64,000 bases of DNA. It comes from Paludibacteraceae bacterium. Its GTDB lineage: Bacteria; Bacteroidota; Bacteroidia; Bacteroidales; Paludibacteraceae. Position 1 is the stretch's first letter. Every line of letters begins with the position of its first letter. The translations under genes and the position numbers were made by a program. Under the pieces are notes generated by a model. That model had not been told where the DNA came from, made no database searches, and saw nothing but the letters and a program-made list of their open reading frames with translations. Of this stretch, positions 1-12,000 are shown in pieces. The stretch lies in assembly GCA_024401435.1 (NCBI GenBank), contig JAKSLB010000012.1, positions 1-64,000 on the forward strand. The letters are read 5' to 3'.

Positions 1-834
1 GTGACGATTTTAGCATGATGAACAATGGTTTCCTCTTTGCCATTTTCTTTAGTAAACGTGACGTCCTGCACACGGTAGGCCATCTGTCCTTCGTCATTCA
101 TATACATAACATCCTTCTGGACTGTATATTTGAGGTTCTTCTTCATCTTCGTCACATACACGACACCATTCCTTGTCATCGTCTCGAATTTTTCATAGTC
201 GATATAGGCACTGTCCAGTGCCACGATGTCTCCTTTGGCGTATTGCGAAGGCTGGAGCATGAAGCTGTCGTTTGTGGCAGCAGATGTGAATTTTATGTCG
301 GAAGGAACTCCCTCATTGGCGTGTATGATTGTGTGGGCTTTTATTCCGCCCTTCTTTTTACCCGTTTTTAGGGTGTCTGCCTACGCCCTTGAAGATAAGG
401 TTGGAGAACAACGATATGGTCGTGGAATCTATTATCTGCAGTCTGTTGAGCCATTGAGGGGTCTGGTGTTTCCGGCTGTCCGATGAAAGTTCGTCCTTGT
501 AGGTCAGATACAGGTCTCTATAGGTCTTTTCGAAGACTTGTTCGGATCTTCGGGCATTGGCGTCTGACAATGTGCTGCGTCTGGGTAGTGAGGTTATACC
601 TATGTGCGCCAGCTTGTGGGCTTCGGGATACATGGATGCTGAAATCTCACGCAGAGAATCCAACCTCTTAATTACGGCATAAAGCATGACGAGGAGGTGT
701 TGCCATGCGTCAAAACTCTTTACATACCTTTCTGAGCCGATATTTTTGCCAAATTCAAGAACTTTTCGCTTGTCAAATAAATCTATTAGCTGTCCATACA
801 TCGGCTGTCCGATAAAATGTGTACTTTTGCCCAT
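1..834 (-). pseudogene. IS4-family (DUF4372-type) transposase, frameshifted and cut by the window edge
   Basis: The intact reading frame runs from an ATG at 834 to a stop near 358 (158 residues). It carries the N-terminal helical domain common in Bacteroidota IS4-type transposases (FIGQPMYGQLIDL) and the first catalytic Asp in IIDSTTISLFS. From about 368 leftwards the reading continues in another frame (KTGKKKGGIKAHTIIHANEG, then the second catalytic region ALDSAYIDYEKF) and stays open to base 1. The shift falls in a run of five A on the coding strand, where four would restore GVGRHPKTGKKKGG, so a one-base expansion is the simplest cause. The C-terminal Glu of the DDE triad would lie outside the window. 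Family assignment is from memory of motifs; the frameshift is seen directly. Programmed frameshifting cannot be excluded, but decay is more likely. Confidence 0.85.
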
Positions 835-927
835 CGTTTATATGGTTTTTGTGGTGAAAACAAATTAAACGAACAGGCTGAACCTCCGCAAGGAAGATTC
901 AGCCTGTTTTTTTGCTGGTGCAAAAAT

Positions 928-946
928 GTTTAGCGGACACCTATAA
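928..946. repeat. Terminal inverted repeat at the 5' side of the IS4-type element
   Basis: GTTTAGCGGACACCTATAA lies about 95 bases upstream of the transposase start. It matches the perfect terminal repeats of the MITE-like elements at 30212-30578 and 50494-50512 at 18 of 19 positions and in the same outward orientation. It therefore marks the likely right boundary of the insertion sequence. Confidence 0.75.
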
Positions 947-971
947 TTTGAAATATGTGTCAGTTCATTGC

Positions 972-1234
972 AAGAACCTGTTTCAACGCCTTTTTGTTGA
1001 CGGAATACAGTTGATAACAAAGCTAAAGAACAATAATGAAGGGTGCGTTAATGAGTGTGTCTGACAAAGTCCTTCTTCGTCACAGAACTATTTGAAACCG
1101 TGAACGATGAACTAAAGAATATTGCACAAGTTGAGCATTTAAGACATCGATCTTTTGACAGTTTTTGGGTTAATCTGTTAGATGGAATTGCTGCCTATTG
1201 CTTTTTTTGCAGAAACCATGAGTCAGCATTGTGA
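972..1234 (+). pseudogene. Remnant of an IS982-family transposase (C-terminal part)
   Basis: Three pieces in different frames add up to the C-terminal part of an IS982-type DDE transposase: NLFQRLFVDGIQLITKLKNN from about 975, MSVSDKVLLRHRT from about 1051, and ETVNDELKNIAQVEHLRHRS followed by FDSFWVNLLDGIAAYCFF to a stop at 1232-1234. At least two frameshifts separate them, so it is dead. The 5' part is absent. The IS4-type element ends only about 25 bases upstream, so it may have inserted into, or recombined with, this older IS. Recognition rests on the conserved 'SVSDK-LL-R--IETVNDELKN' core of the family. Confidence 0.8.
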
Positions 1235-1467
1235 AAAACAATTGATAATCAGCTTTCTTTGTTTCGAAAGTTTTCGCCGAACTCACGTTTAAACTAATAA
1301 TGTTCTGTTCGAATGAGAGCAGCAGTTACCGCATGTTTAAGTGGTATGAACATGAGCAGAGGAATTAAGGACCTATGTGGAAAGGTCTTAATGTATGGCA
1401 TATGAGCACAGAATGGCAGATCTTTTGCTTCTTGCAATATAGTCTATGTTGAATAATTAAAAACAGA
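1235..1467. other. Intergenic stretch without a recognisable gene
   Basis: About 230 bases between the IS982 remnant and the ATP synthase terminator. It probably includes the tail of the dead IS. No convincing coding frame, tRNA or promoter was seen. Confidence 0.5.
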
Positions 1468-1500
1468 AACGAATGGATACCAAGAAGGTATCCATTCGTT
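1468..1500 (-). terminator. Rho-independent terminator of the ATP synthase operon
   Basis: A perfect 14-bp stem (AACGAATGGATACC) with a 5-base loop, 27 bases past the atpG stop codon. In the minus direction it is followed by a T-rich stretch (TCTGTTTTTAATT). Confidence 0.85.
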
Positions 1501-1527
1501 ATAAGCATTAATTTCTTTAAATTCCGA

Positions 1528-2403
1528 TTACGATTGTAGTGCGGCAGCACCGCCGACAATATCTAACAATTCACTGGTGATAGCTTGTTGACGAGTCTTG
1601 TTGTATAAGACAGTCAACTCGTTAATCAGTTCATTTGCGTTATCAGTTGCAACTTGCATAGCTACGACACGAGCTCCATGTTCTGAAGCATTGGAGTCGA
1701 GTAGACAAGCATACATTTTAGTACGCAATGCTTTTGGCAACAAAGCTTCCAACACTTCCGCTTTGCTTGGCTCTACAATATAGTCGCCGCTTAGATTCTT
1801 AGCAGCATCTTTATTAGATTCAAGTTTAATAGGAAGGAAGGTTTCTGTTGTCAATTTTTGAACAGCAGTATTTTTAAGGTGATGATAAATTAAAACGACC
1901 TTATCATATTCTTTGTTCAAAAATTTAGACATTAACTCATTCGTGATTGTACTAATACCATCGAACGAAGGGTGGTCAGAAAGAGATACATCAATGTCTA
2001 CTTTTTGGATGTTGTTCATTTTAAAGACAGCTTCCTTTACTTTCTTACCGATAGGGTAGACCGTGATTTCGACATTGTTGCTAGCTTCTTTCTTGATCAA
2101 TCCGTTCAGTTCTTTAATAACATTGGAATTGAATGCACCACAAAGGCTTGAATTAGAAGAAAAGACCACAATAGCCATCTTTGTTACATCTCTTACTGCG
2201 GAGAAATCAGATTGGAAATCAGTTTCTGTAGCAAGGAAATTTTCCAAGATGCCATTCAGACGGTTTTGGTAAGGCAAAATGTTTTCGATAGCCATTTGGG
2301 CTTTCTTCAATTTTGCGGAAGAAACCATCTTCATCGCTCCGGTAATCTTTTTTGTAGAGTTTACCGACCCGATTCTTGCTTTAACTTCTTTTAATGATGC
2401 CAT
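1528..2403 (-). CDS. atpG: ATP synthase F1 subunit gamma
   Basis: 291 residues, the usual length. This is the central rotor shaft of F1, which couples c-ring rotation to catalysis in the alpha3beta3 hexamer. The N-terminal helix has the family signature (MASLKEVKARIGSVNSTKKI, then TGAMKMVSSAKL), and the C-terminal helix ends NELTVLYNKTRQQAITSELLDIVGGAAAL, matching the gamma coiled coil. It is the last gene of the operon, 3 bases after atpA, and is followed by a strong terminator. No irregularity was seen. Confidence 0.97.
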   Translation of the reverse strand: MASLKEVKARIGSVNSTKKITGAMKMVSSAKLKKAQMAIENILPYQNRLNGILENFLATETDFQSDFSAVRDVTKMAIVVFSSNSSLCGAFNSNVIKELNGLIKKEASNNVEITVYPIGKKVKEAVFKMNNIQKVDIDVSLSDHPSFDGISTITNELMSKFLNKEYDKVVLIYHHLKNTAVQKLTTETFLPIKLESNKDAAKNLSGDYIVEPSKAEVLEALLPKALRTKMYACLLDSNASEHGARVVAMQVATDNANELINELTVLYNKTRQQAITSELLDIVGGAAALQS

Positions 2404-2406
2404 TTG

Positions 2407-3993
2407 TTACGCCTTTTTTTTGATATCGTTAATGACAACTTCAGCTTCGCTCTTTAAAATAGCTTTTATGCTGTCGTCGATCTTTCCTTGTTTCAAATTG
2501 TTCAAAACATCCTCTTTGTGAAGGTGTTCCAATCTTTCGATGAACAATTTTTCGAACAAGTGAACGTGTTCAACTGGCAATACGTTCAAGATACCTTGTG
2601 TACCGCAGTAGATAACTGCAATTTGATGTTCAACAGGGTATGGAGTATATTGAGGTTGTTTCAACAACTCAGTATTACGAACACCTTTGTCGATTGTCAT
2701 CTTCGTAACGGCATCCATATCACCACCGAACTTGGTGAATGATTCCAACTCACGATATTGAGCTTGGTCGGTTTTCAATGTACCAGCGATAGACTTCATG
2801 GCTTTAACCTGAGCACTACCACCCACACGAGAAACTGAGATACCTACGTTGATAGCAGGACGGATACCTGCGTTGAACATGTTTGTTTCCAAGAAGATCT
2901 GACCATCGGTGATGGAGATTACGTTCGTTGGAATGTATGCAGAAACGTCACCTGCTTGAGTCTCGATAATAGGAAGGGCTGTTAATGAACCTCCACCTTT
3001 AACCAATCCTTTTAAGGAAGCTGGAAGGTCGTTCATTTGAGCTGCCACACTATCATTGCTGATAATCTTAGCAGCACGTTCCAATAGACGAGAGTGCAAA
3101 TAGAACACATCACCAGGATAAGCTTCACGACCAGAAGGACGTTTCAAAATCAAGGAAACCTCACGATAAGCAACGGCTTGTTTAGACAAATCGTCATAAA
3201 CAACCAATGCGTGTTTACCTCTATCACGGAAATACTCTCCGATAGCAGCACCAGCAAATGGTGCGTAATATTGCATAGCAGCAGGGTCAGAAGCAGTAGC
3301 TGATACGATGATGGTATAGTCCATAGCTCCATATTCCTTCAATGTGTTAACAATATTTGCTACAGTAGAACCCTTTTGACCTACAGCAACGTAGATACAG
3401 TAAACCGGGTTGCCTGATAAATAAGCTTCTTTTTGGTTGATGATAGTATCAATTGCGATTGCAGTCTTACCTGTTTGACGGTCACCGATGATCAACTCAC
3501 GTTGTCCACGTCCAATAGGAATCATGGCATCGATTGCCTTCAAACCAGTTTGCAATGGTTGTTTTACAGGTTCACGATAGATAACGCCAGGAGCTTTACG
3601 TTCCAATGGCATTTCAATCAAATCACCTTTGATAGGACCTAAACCATCGATAGGGTTACCGATGGAGTTTACAACTCTACCAACCATGCCTTCACCTGTC
3701 ATGATGGATGCAATTCTCTTTGTACGTTTTACTGTGTCTCCTTCTTTTACTTGATCAGTAGGACCTAACAACACAGCACCTACGTTATCCTCTTCCAAGT
3801 TCATGACAACGGCGTTCATACCGTTTTCGAACTCTAAAAGTTCTCCTGCTTCAGCATTTTGTAATCCGTAGATACGAACTACACCATCGCTTACTTGCAA
3901 TACGGTACCAACTTCTTCGAACTTAACTTTTGTGTCTAAGTCCTGAAGTTGCATTTTTAGCACGTCGGATACTTCACTTGCTTTTATAGCCAT
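2407..3993 (-). CDS. atpA: ATP synthase F1 subunit alpha
   Basis: 528 residues. This is the regulatory, non-catalytic nucleotide-binding subunit of the F1 head on the cytoplasmic face of the inner membrane. The beta-barrel N-terminal domain is followed by the P-loop GDRQTGKT at residues 170-177 and by the [16 protein letters not shown] region of the alpha family. The start ATG is preceded by an A/T-rich spacer with no Shine-Dalgarno, as is normal in the phylum. It lies between atpH (39 bases away) and atpG (3 bases away) and is cotranscribed with both. Confidence 0.98.
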   Translation of the reverse strand: MAIKASEVSDVLKMQLQDLDTKVKFEEVGTVLQVSDGVVRIYGLQNAEAGELLEFENGMNAVVMNLEEDNVGAVLLGPTDQVKEGDTVKRTKRIASIMTGEGMVGRVVNSIGNPIDGLGPIKGDLIEMPLERKAPGVIYREPVKQPLQTGLKAIDAMIPIGRGQRELIIGDRQTGKTAIAIDTIINQKEAYLSGNPVYCIYVAVGQKGSTVANIVNTLKEYGAMDYTIIVSATASDPAAMQYYAPFAGAAIGEYFRDRGKHALVVYDDLSKQAVAYREVSLILKRPSGREAYPGDVFYLHSRLLERAAKIISNDSVAAQMNDLPASLKGLVKGGGSLTALPIIETQAGDVSAYIPTNVISITDGQIFLETNMFNAGIRPAINVGISVSRVGGSAQVKAMKSIAGTLKTDQAQYRELESFTKFGGDMDAVTKMTIDKGVRNTELLKQPQYTPYPVEHQIAVIYCGTQGILNVLPVEHVHLFEKLFIERLEHLHKEDVLNNLKQGKIDDSIKAILKSEAEVVINDIKKKA

Positions 3994-4032
3994 AGTAATA
4001 ATTTCTTTTTAATTTACGAATACTGATAATAG

Positions 4033-4587
4033 TTAGGCATCAGCTGCATTTTTGTTTAAGAGTGCATCTTTGACACTTCTTAGCTGACTCTTGATACTTG
4101 CGTCTAACTGATAGGTTTCAACATTAAGAACAAAACCACCGATTAAATCAGGATCCACTTCTTTTTGAAACTCTATCGTTCCGTCGGTTACAGATTGTAC
4201 AGCTTTTCTCATTCTTTCCTCTTCAGCTGCCGAGATAGGGGTGGCTGTGATAAGAGTGCTGGTAATGATGTTTTTCTTGTCGCGATACAAGTCTTGAAAT
4301 ACTAGACAGATGCTTTGGAAGTATTCCTCTCGTTTATGCTCGATGACCAAATCCAAAAAACGATTGAATTCGGTACATACTTGGGTACCTGCAGCAGTGA
4401 TAAGCAGTTCTTTCTTCTTCTGCTTCGAAATAGTTGGGTTAGCCAATGTCTCCCGAAGTTGTGGAACTTCCGTGAAACTTTTAGAAAGTGTCTTCACGTC
4501 GTTGTACACCAACTCTTCATGTTTGTTGTCTTCTGCGAACATGAAAAGTGCTTTTGCATATCTTGCTGAAATTTTACCTGTATTCAT
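4033..4587 (-). CDS. atpH: ATP synthase F1 subunit delta
   Basis: 184 residues, typical of the OSCP/delta family that joins the peripheral stalk (b subunits) to the top of F1. It begins MNTGKISARYAKALF, the standard family opening. The C-terminal segment has DPDLIGGFVLNVETYQLDASIKSQL, equivalent to the conserved 'GG----G----D-S----L' motif of delta. It starts 6 bases after atpF ends, so translation is probably coupled. Confidence 0.96.
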   Translation of the reverse strand: MNTGKISARYAKALFMFAEDNKHEELVYNDVKTLSKSFTEVPQLRETLANPTISKQKKKELLITAAGTQVCTEFNRFLDLVIEHKREEYFQSICLVFQDLYRDKKNIITSTLITATPISAAEEERMRKAVQSVTDGTIEFQKEVDPDLIGGFVLNVETYQLDASIKSQLRSVKDALLNKNAADA

Positions 4588-4593
4588 CAGCTA

Positions 4594-5094
4594 TTACGAT
4601 TTAGCGATATTAACCTCATCCAATAGTTTGTTGATCATGTCGATTTGGCTTTCATTCGTCTTCAGTTCGCCTCTGATGATTCTTTCTGCAATGTTAACAG
4701 AAAGTTCGGCTACTTGAGAACGAATTTCCTTTACAGCATTATCTTTCTCTAACTGGATGCTTTCCTTTGCATTTTCGATAATCTTATTTGCTTCAGCAGT
4801 TGCCTGTGTTTTAGCATCATCAATTATCTTCTCTTTAAGTCTGGTTGCTTCTTTTAACATTGCGACTCTCTCATTTTTAGCTTCAGCTGCAAGTCTTTCG
4901 TTTTCAGCTTTGATATTTGCCAAAGCAGCGTTTGCCTCATCAGCTTTTTTAAGAGATTCTTCAATGTAGTTGCCTCGTTCCTCTATCATTCCGACGATAG
5001 CGGGCCATCCCCACTTTCCAAGAATGAAGGCTACAATGAGGAAACATAAAAGCATCCAGAATAATAGTCCGGGATCTGGTGTCAGTAATGACAT
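4594..5094 (-). CDS. atpF: ATP synthase Fo subunit b
   Basis: 166 residues. It has one N-terminal membrane helix (about residues 9-27, LLFWMLLCFLIVAFILGKWGW), then a long charged Ala/Glu/Lys-rich helix (about 40-150) that forms the peripheral-stalk coiled coil. The start was placed at the ATG giving MSLLTPDPGLLFW, the usual opening in Bacteroidota. It lies between the c-subunit gene (22 bases) and atpH. Confidence 0.96.
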   Translation of the reverse strand: MSLLTPDPGLLFWMLLCFLIVAFILGKWGWPAIVGMIEERGNYIEESLKKADEANAALANIKAENERLAAEAKNERVAMLKEATRLKEKIIDDAKTQATAEANKIIENAKESIQLEKDNAVKEIRSQVAELSVNIAERIIRGELKTNESQIDMINKLLDEVNIAKS

Positions 5095-5116
5095 AACTTT
5101 TAATTTTAGATGTTAA

Positions 5117-5389
<273 letters not shown>

Positions 5390-5448
5390 TTAATTGTTAT
5401 TTAATAATTTTTATTTTTTATTCTTTTAATTTTTTGTTGTTTCTTTTT

Positions 5449-6540
5449 TTACTCTTCTTCTTCAACTTGTGCCATTCCAATGAATAGGGCAGACAAGGTC
5501 ATGAATACGTAAGCTTGGATGAAACAAACCAAACATTCCAAAAGAGACATGAACACTACTAGTAGTACAGAAACTATTGAGAATCCCATACCAGCTACTA
5601 AGCTCAATTGTGAGAATACGAATATCAAACCAACTAATACCAATACCATAACGTGACCTGCAAACATATTTGCGAAGAGACGTATGCAGAGTGCGATAGG
5701 TTTTGTAAAGATTCCTAAGAATTCGATAAACTGCATAATAGGTACTGGACATTTTAATCCGATTGGTACATTTGGCCATACAATATCTTTAAAGTATGCT
5801 TTGGTTCCAAATAAGTTGGTCAATAAGAAGGTCAATGCTGCCAATACAAATGTGATGGCAATGTTACCTGTCAAATTGGCTCCACCAGGGAAGATTGGAA
5901 TGATACCCAATAAGTTATTGATGAAGATGAAGAAAAATACGGTCAACAAGTACCATGTAAATTTCTTGTAATTCTTTCCTACACTTGGCTTGATGATATC
6001 ATCGTGCAAAGAAACAATAAGAGGTTCCAAAACAGCTTGTAAACCTGTAGGTTTACAGAATCCATTTTTCTTGTACTTCTTTGCTATGGATAAGAAAATA
6101 ATCAATAAAAGGGTACAACTAATCAACAATGAAACGACATTCTTTGTAATGGAAATGTCTAATGGTCTTTCACCTGTTGCCACTTCTATAATCTTTCCTG
6201 CATTGTCTCCTTCCTCAGCGATTGTATAGCCATTGTATTCAACGTAATGTCCTTCGTGCCCTAATTTAGAAGAACAGAAGAAATTCCATCCGTTTTGACC
6301 TTTGACGATACAAGGTAAAGGAATAGAGATGTGCTTTTCTCCAATAGTTGTGATATGCCAATTGTATGCATCTCCAATGTGACCGAAGATCATCTCTTTA
6401 ATGTTCAGCTCCTCTTTTGCCTCACTCTCGGAATGAGAAGTAAAAGCTGCTACACCTAAGAAGCATAGTATGACGAGTAGAATGCCAAAGACAATCTTTC
6501 CCGCTTGGCTTGCTTTTTTTGTATTTATGGACTGACTCAT
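5449..6540 (-). CDS. atpB: ATP synthase Fo subunit a
   Basis: 363 residues, longer than the roughly 270 of E. coli. The stator channel subunit carries the essential arginine as Arg287 in ALCIRLFANMFAGH. The extra length is N-terminal: a membrane segment or signal (about 14-34) and then about 95 predominantly polar residues (about 38-132) before the next membrane segment, probably extracytoplasmic. Long N-termini of this kind are usual for Bacteroidota. The membrane core follows from about 135. It sits between the operon's membrane ORF and atpE. Confidence 0.96.
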   Translation of the reverse strand: MSQSINTKKASQAGKIVFGILLVILCFLGVAAFTSHSESEAKEELNIKEMIFGHIGDAYNWHITTIGEKHISIPLPCIVKGQNGWNFFCSSKLGHEGHYVEYNGYTIAEEGDNAGKIIEVATGERPLDISITKNVVSLLISCTLLLIIFLSIAKKYKKNGFCKPTGLQAVLEPLIVSLHDDIIKPSVGKNYKKFTWYLLTVFFFIFINNLLGIIPIFPGGANLTGNIAITFVLAALTFLLTNLFGTKAYFKDIVWPNVPIGLKCPVPIMQFIEFLGIFTKPIALCIRLFANMFAGHVMVLVLVGLIFVFSQLSLVAGMGFSIVSVLLVVFMSLLECLVCFIQAYVFMTLSALFIGMAQVEEEE

Positions 6541-6551
6541 TTTGTTAATCC

Positions 6552-6929
6552 TTATTTAAGTTTCGTGAGGGCGATTGCCTCAAATACTGTATATATCACA
6601 TAATAGACTACGAATGTAATAATGAAAGGAAGAGCCATCTCTTTGTTGATGAAAACAAATAGAATTACTCCGGTAAGTGCAAGAAACAATTTAATTCCTT
6701 TCAATAGAATAAATGTTCTAGCGTAGACTTGACCATCACCTTTCTTTTTGTCTAATGTGAAAAACGTTATGATTCCATAGATAATGAAAAATACACAAAT
6801 GCCTAAAATAGCAGGATTGATGCTTTGAAGTTCGGGAAAATATGCACTGATAACATATACCGAAATCGTATTTACAATAGTCATTAAGACTATTAATGCA
6901 AGAATTGCTATTGTTAGAGGACGATTCAT
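6552..6929 (-). CDS. Small membrane protein inside the ATP synthase operon (AtpI-like position)
   Basis: 125 residues with about four predicted membrane segments (roughly 5-31, 39-59, 70-93, 98-118) and a short basic loop (DKKKGDGQ) between the second and third. It lies between atpC and atpB with 11- and 15-base gaps, the place where other bacteria carry atpI or a similar Fo assembly gene. The sequence does not let me assign it to the AtpI family with certainty. A role in c-ring assembly or Fo insertion is inferred from position only. Confidence 0.8.
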   Translation of the reverse strand: MNRPLTIAILALIVLMTIVNTISVYVISAYFPELQSINPAILGICVFFIIYGIITFFTLDKKKGDGQVYARTFILLKGIKLFLALTGVILFVFINKEMALPFIITFVVYYVIYTVFEAIALTKLK

Positions 6930-6944
6930 GTGTTATTTCATTAT

Positions 6945-7190
6945 TTATTCAAGAACGTTTTCAACACAAACCGAGATTACATCGTTTTTTACTTCGGCAA
7001 AACCGCCATCTACTTTAAGGACAGTCGTTTCCTCTCCTGCGTGGAAAGTGATTTCTCCTGCCTTTAGAGACGAAATTAGCGCAGTATGTCGAGGTAGAAC
7101 TGTGAATTTTCCAGCACTTCCTGGCAAGTTCACTGAATCCACTTCGCCTGTAAAGACCAATTTGTCTGGTGATATGATTTCTAATTTCAT
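6945..7190 (-). CDS. atpC: ATP synthase F1 subunit epsilon
   Basis: 81 residues. It covers only the N-terminal beta-sandwich domain (MKLEIISPDKLVFTGEVDSV, then LPGSAGKFTVLPRHTALIS) and lacks the C-terminal helical pair that inhibits ATP hydrolysis in E. coli. Short epsilon subunits are normal in Bacteroidota and imply that inhibition by this domain is absent (family knowledge). It follows atpD by 20 bases and connects the gamma shaft to the c-ring. Confidence 0.95.
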   Translation of the reverse strand: MKLEIISPDKLVFTGEVDSVNLPGSAGKFTVLPRHTALISSLKAGEITFHAGEETTVLKVDGGFAEVKNDVISVCVENVLE

Positions 7191-7210
7191 ACTGCCGATT
7201 TTTTAGTCTG

Positions 7211-8728
<1,518 letters not shown>

Positions 8729-8827
8729 TTAATGGTATTAATATTTATTATGTTTTTCTTTCCCGTATTGAGATAGACTTACGTGTTTTTCATCTCTATA
8801 AAGAACAATTTTAGAGTAAGCCGAATG

Positions 8828-8835
8828 CAAATATA
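8828..8835 (-). promoter_or_regulatory. -7 promoter box of the ATP synthase operon
   Basis: TATATTTG on the minus strand fits the Bacteroidota consensus TAnnTTTG. It would give a leader of about 105 bases before atpD. It lies in the 285-base divergent gap between atpD and the VIT-domain gene; I saw no clear box for the plus-strand gene in this very AT-rich gap. Confidence 0.65.
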
Positions 8836-9001
8836 TGTTTTTTTTGTTCTAATTAAGATTTTGTAACACTTTTTTTTCAAAAATATAATTTTTTTTATAA
8901 TTCCTCGTTTTCTCAAAAAACAAGAATTGGAATTTGATTTTTTGATTGGATGATGGCGTTTTTGTTTAAAGATTAATTTTATTAATTAAAATTGATGGAA
9001 T

Positions 9002-12000
9002 ATGAAAAAATTTGGATTTATAATAGCATCAATAACTATTTGTTTTTGTGCTACTTTAATGTTAACATGTTGTGATAAAATAGGTGCTACATCAAGACAA
9101 GTAAAAGATGTTGAAGGTTCTCAATTGTTATCTTTGACTACGGGAAAGGATACTATTCAAATAGAAAATGTATCTGTCGATTCTATTGAAAATATTGATG
9201 TTTCAATATTTCCTCGTATCTCAGCCAAGAAATCTGATAAGGAAAGCAAGGATTGTATTAGAATGACAAACTTGTCTGTGAATGTAGAAGTACGTGGGAA
9301 AATTGCTGTTACAACATATGATATGATTTTTGAAAATAGTTGTAATCGTGTGATGGAAGGTGAACTCGAATTTCCATTAGGAGATGGACAAACTGTTTCT
9401 CGTTATGCGTTGGATGTGAATGGAAAAATGAGAGAGGGTGTTGTTGTTGATAAAAGCAAAGCACGTCGTACATTTGAAAGCATTGTTCGAAGAGGTGTAG
9501 ATCCGGGATTGGTTGAAAAGACAAAAGGTAACAATTTTAAAACAAGAATTTATCCTTTGCAAAAAGGTTCCCCTCGTCATGTTATCATAGGTTATGAACA
9601 GGAAATTAAGTCTTGTGATGGTGTCGAATACTATAATTTACCGCTTTTTTCTGAAGATCAATTGGATCAATTTTCTTTAAATGTAGATTTCGTTAAACTT
9701 GCGTCAACTCCTAAAATTCAGACATCCTTACTGAATGTTACTTCTTCTTCTTATTCTGAAGGTACACGAATTTCTTTCTCTGCAAAGAATGTTAAGTTGA
9801 ACGACTTTGTACGTGTGCAAGTCCCCGTTGCAGAAAAAAATAATTTGATTACAGAGGATGAAGGTACGAATACATTCTTCTATCTTACACCTAATATAAA
9901 AGGTGTTAAGAATAAGGTGAAGCCTAAATCTATAGCGGTTGTTTTTGATGTTTCTTCTTCTTCGAAAAATAGAAATGTTGAAAAAGAATATGCTTTACTG
10001 AAAGATTATATGTCTTATTTGGGAAAGGTGGATGTTCGTTTGGTTACATTTAGTGATAGGGTCTATTTGGATAAAATTATTACTAAAGCCTCATATGATG
10101 ATATTGTGCAGAATATGAAAACACAACCTTTTGATGGAGGAACACAGTTTGGTGTATTGGATTTTGCGAAGTATGATGTGGATGAAATACTATTATTCTC
10201 TGATGGCGTGTCTAATTTCGGTTTGAAAAATCCTACACAACCGAAAGTGCCTTTGTATGCAATAAATTCTAGTATTCGTTCTGATTATTCGTTTTTATCA
10301 AAGCTAACAACAAAGGGCGGTTCTTATATTAATTTGAATGAAATGACGCAAAAAGAAGCTTTGAGTCATTTGACACATCGGTATATTCGTTTAATTAGTG
10401 TTTCGTATAATCCTTCGGAAATGAAGGATGTGTATCCTAAAAGCGAGGTTGAAGTGGATGAAAATTTATCAATAGTTGGAACTATGTCTGCTAAGACATC
10501 TGTGTTGAAGTTGAATTTAGGATATGGTGACAAAGTGGAGGAGACGAAAGAATACACAATATCTGCATTGTCGGATAATTTAGGTGCGAATGTGAAGCGT
10601 ATATGGGCGCAGAAAAAAGTATCTGAATTAGAACAGAATTCAAAAGAGAATAAAGATGAAATAAAAGAGTTGTGTATGAAATATGGTTTAGTAAGTGATT
10701 ATACATCACTTATTGTATTGGAGACTGTTTGGGATTATATTCAATACGAAATAGAACCGCCAACAGAATTAAGGGAAGAGTATGATCGTATAATGAAAGG
10801 TGGAAAAAATAGAATTGAGAGCACAGAAGATTTAATAGTTGAGGATGATATTGTTGAAGAAGAGTCTTTTGCTTTGGAGTTGTCTGAGGCAGATATTCTT
10901 TCGACTTTTGAGGAAATTAGTAGTGATTATGGTGATATACAATCAGTGTCGCTGAGTATTGTTGGAGAAAGTCCTGTCGATTATGAGATGATAGAAGAAG
11001 TTGGAGATACAGTAAATGAAGAGGATGAAATCTATGTTAGAGTAGAAAAAAAGGCAGAATTTCAAGGGGGAAGAACTGCTTTAGTGGAATATTTAAAGAG
11101 AGAACTTCACTATCCGGAAGAAGCTATTGCGACAGGCACACAAGGTCGTGTTTTTGTTAAGTTTGTGGTCAATAAAGATAGTACCATATCAAATGTTCAA
11201 ATTGTGCGTGGCGTTGATTCTCGATTAGATAACGAAGCAATCCGTGTTGTATCATCAATGCCTAAATGGATTCCAGCAGAGCATAATGGAGAAAAAGTAC
11301 GGTCTTGGTTTACATTACCGGTTCTTTTTAGATTGTCAAATGATGAATCAAATAGTGGTGATTCAGCATCGGTTCGTCGTAATGCTGAAACAAATATGGT
11401 GAGAACAGAACGTCAAACGCCTCAAAGAGTTCGTGATAATTTACCTTCGGAAAATTTTAGAGAGGCACGTACTTCCATTCCGTCATATTTGTCAGAACTA
11501 AAACGTGTGCCAAAAAATTTGATGTATGATAAGTATTTGAAATTGAAAGAGTCTGATGCTAATAATATTCTTTTCTATATAGATGTGGCTGATTATTTCT
11601 ATTCAGAAGGGTTGAAAGGTTTAGCGGTTCGAATCATTTCAAATTTGGCAGAGATGAAAATGGAAGAGCCTGAAATATTACGAACATTGGGAGGAAAACT
11701 GATGGAATACGGTGAAAATCGGTTGGCGTTGGAAACGTATAAAGACGTGGAGAAGATGAGGAATGAAGAACCTCAGACGTATCGTGATTTGGCTTTGGCC
11801 TATCGAGCATGTGGAAATTACGTTAAGGCGTATGAAATATTTGAAAAAGTAATGTCAGAAAAGTGGGATCGATTCAATGGCATTAATTATATCGTTCAAC
11901 ATGAGATGAATGAATTGGTAGCATTACATCCTACCGAATTGAAAGGCAAAAAGGTGAATGATAAGTATTATGGATATGATTTACGTGTTGTTATATCATG

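Noticed and set aside
1598-2521. Several short plus-strand frames opposite atpG and atpA
   Set aside because: Antisense shadows of conserved genes, with no start signals or recognisable products.
5462-5779. 105-codon minus-strand frame overlapping atpB
   Set aside because: A shifted frame within atpB with no independent support.
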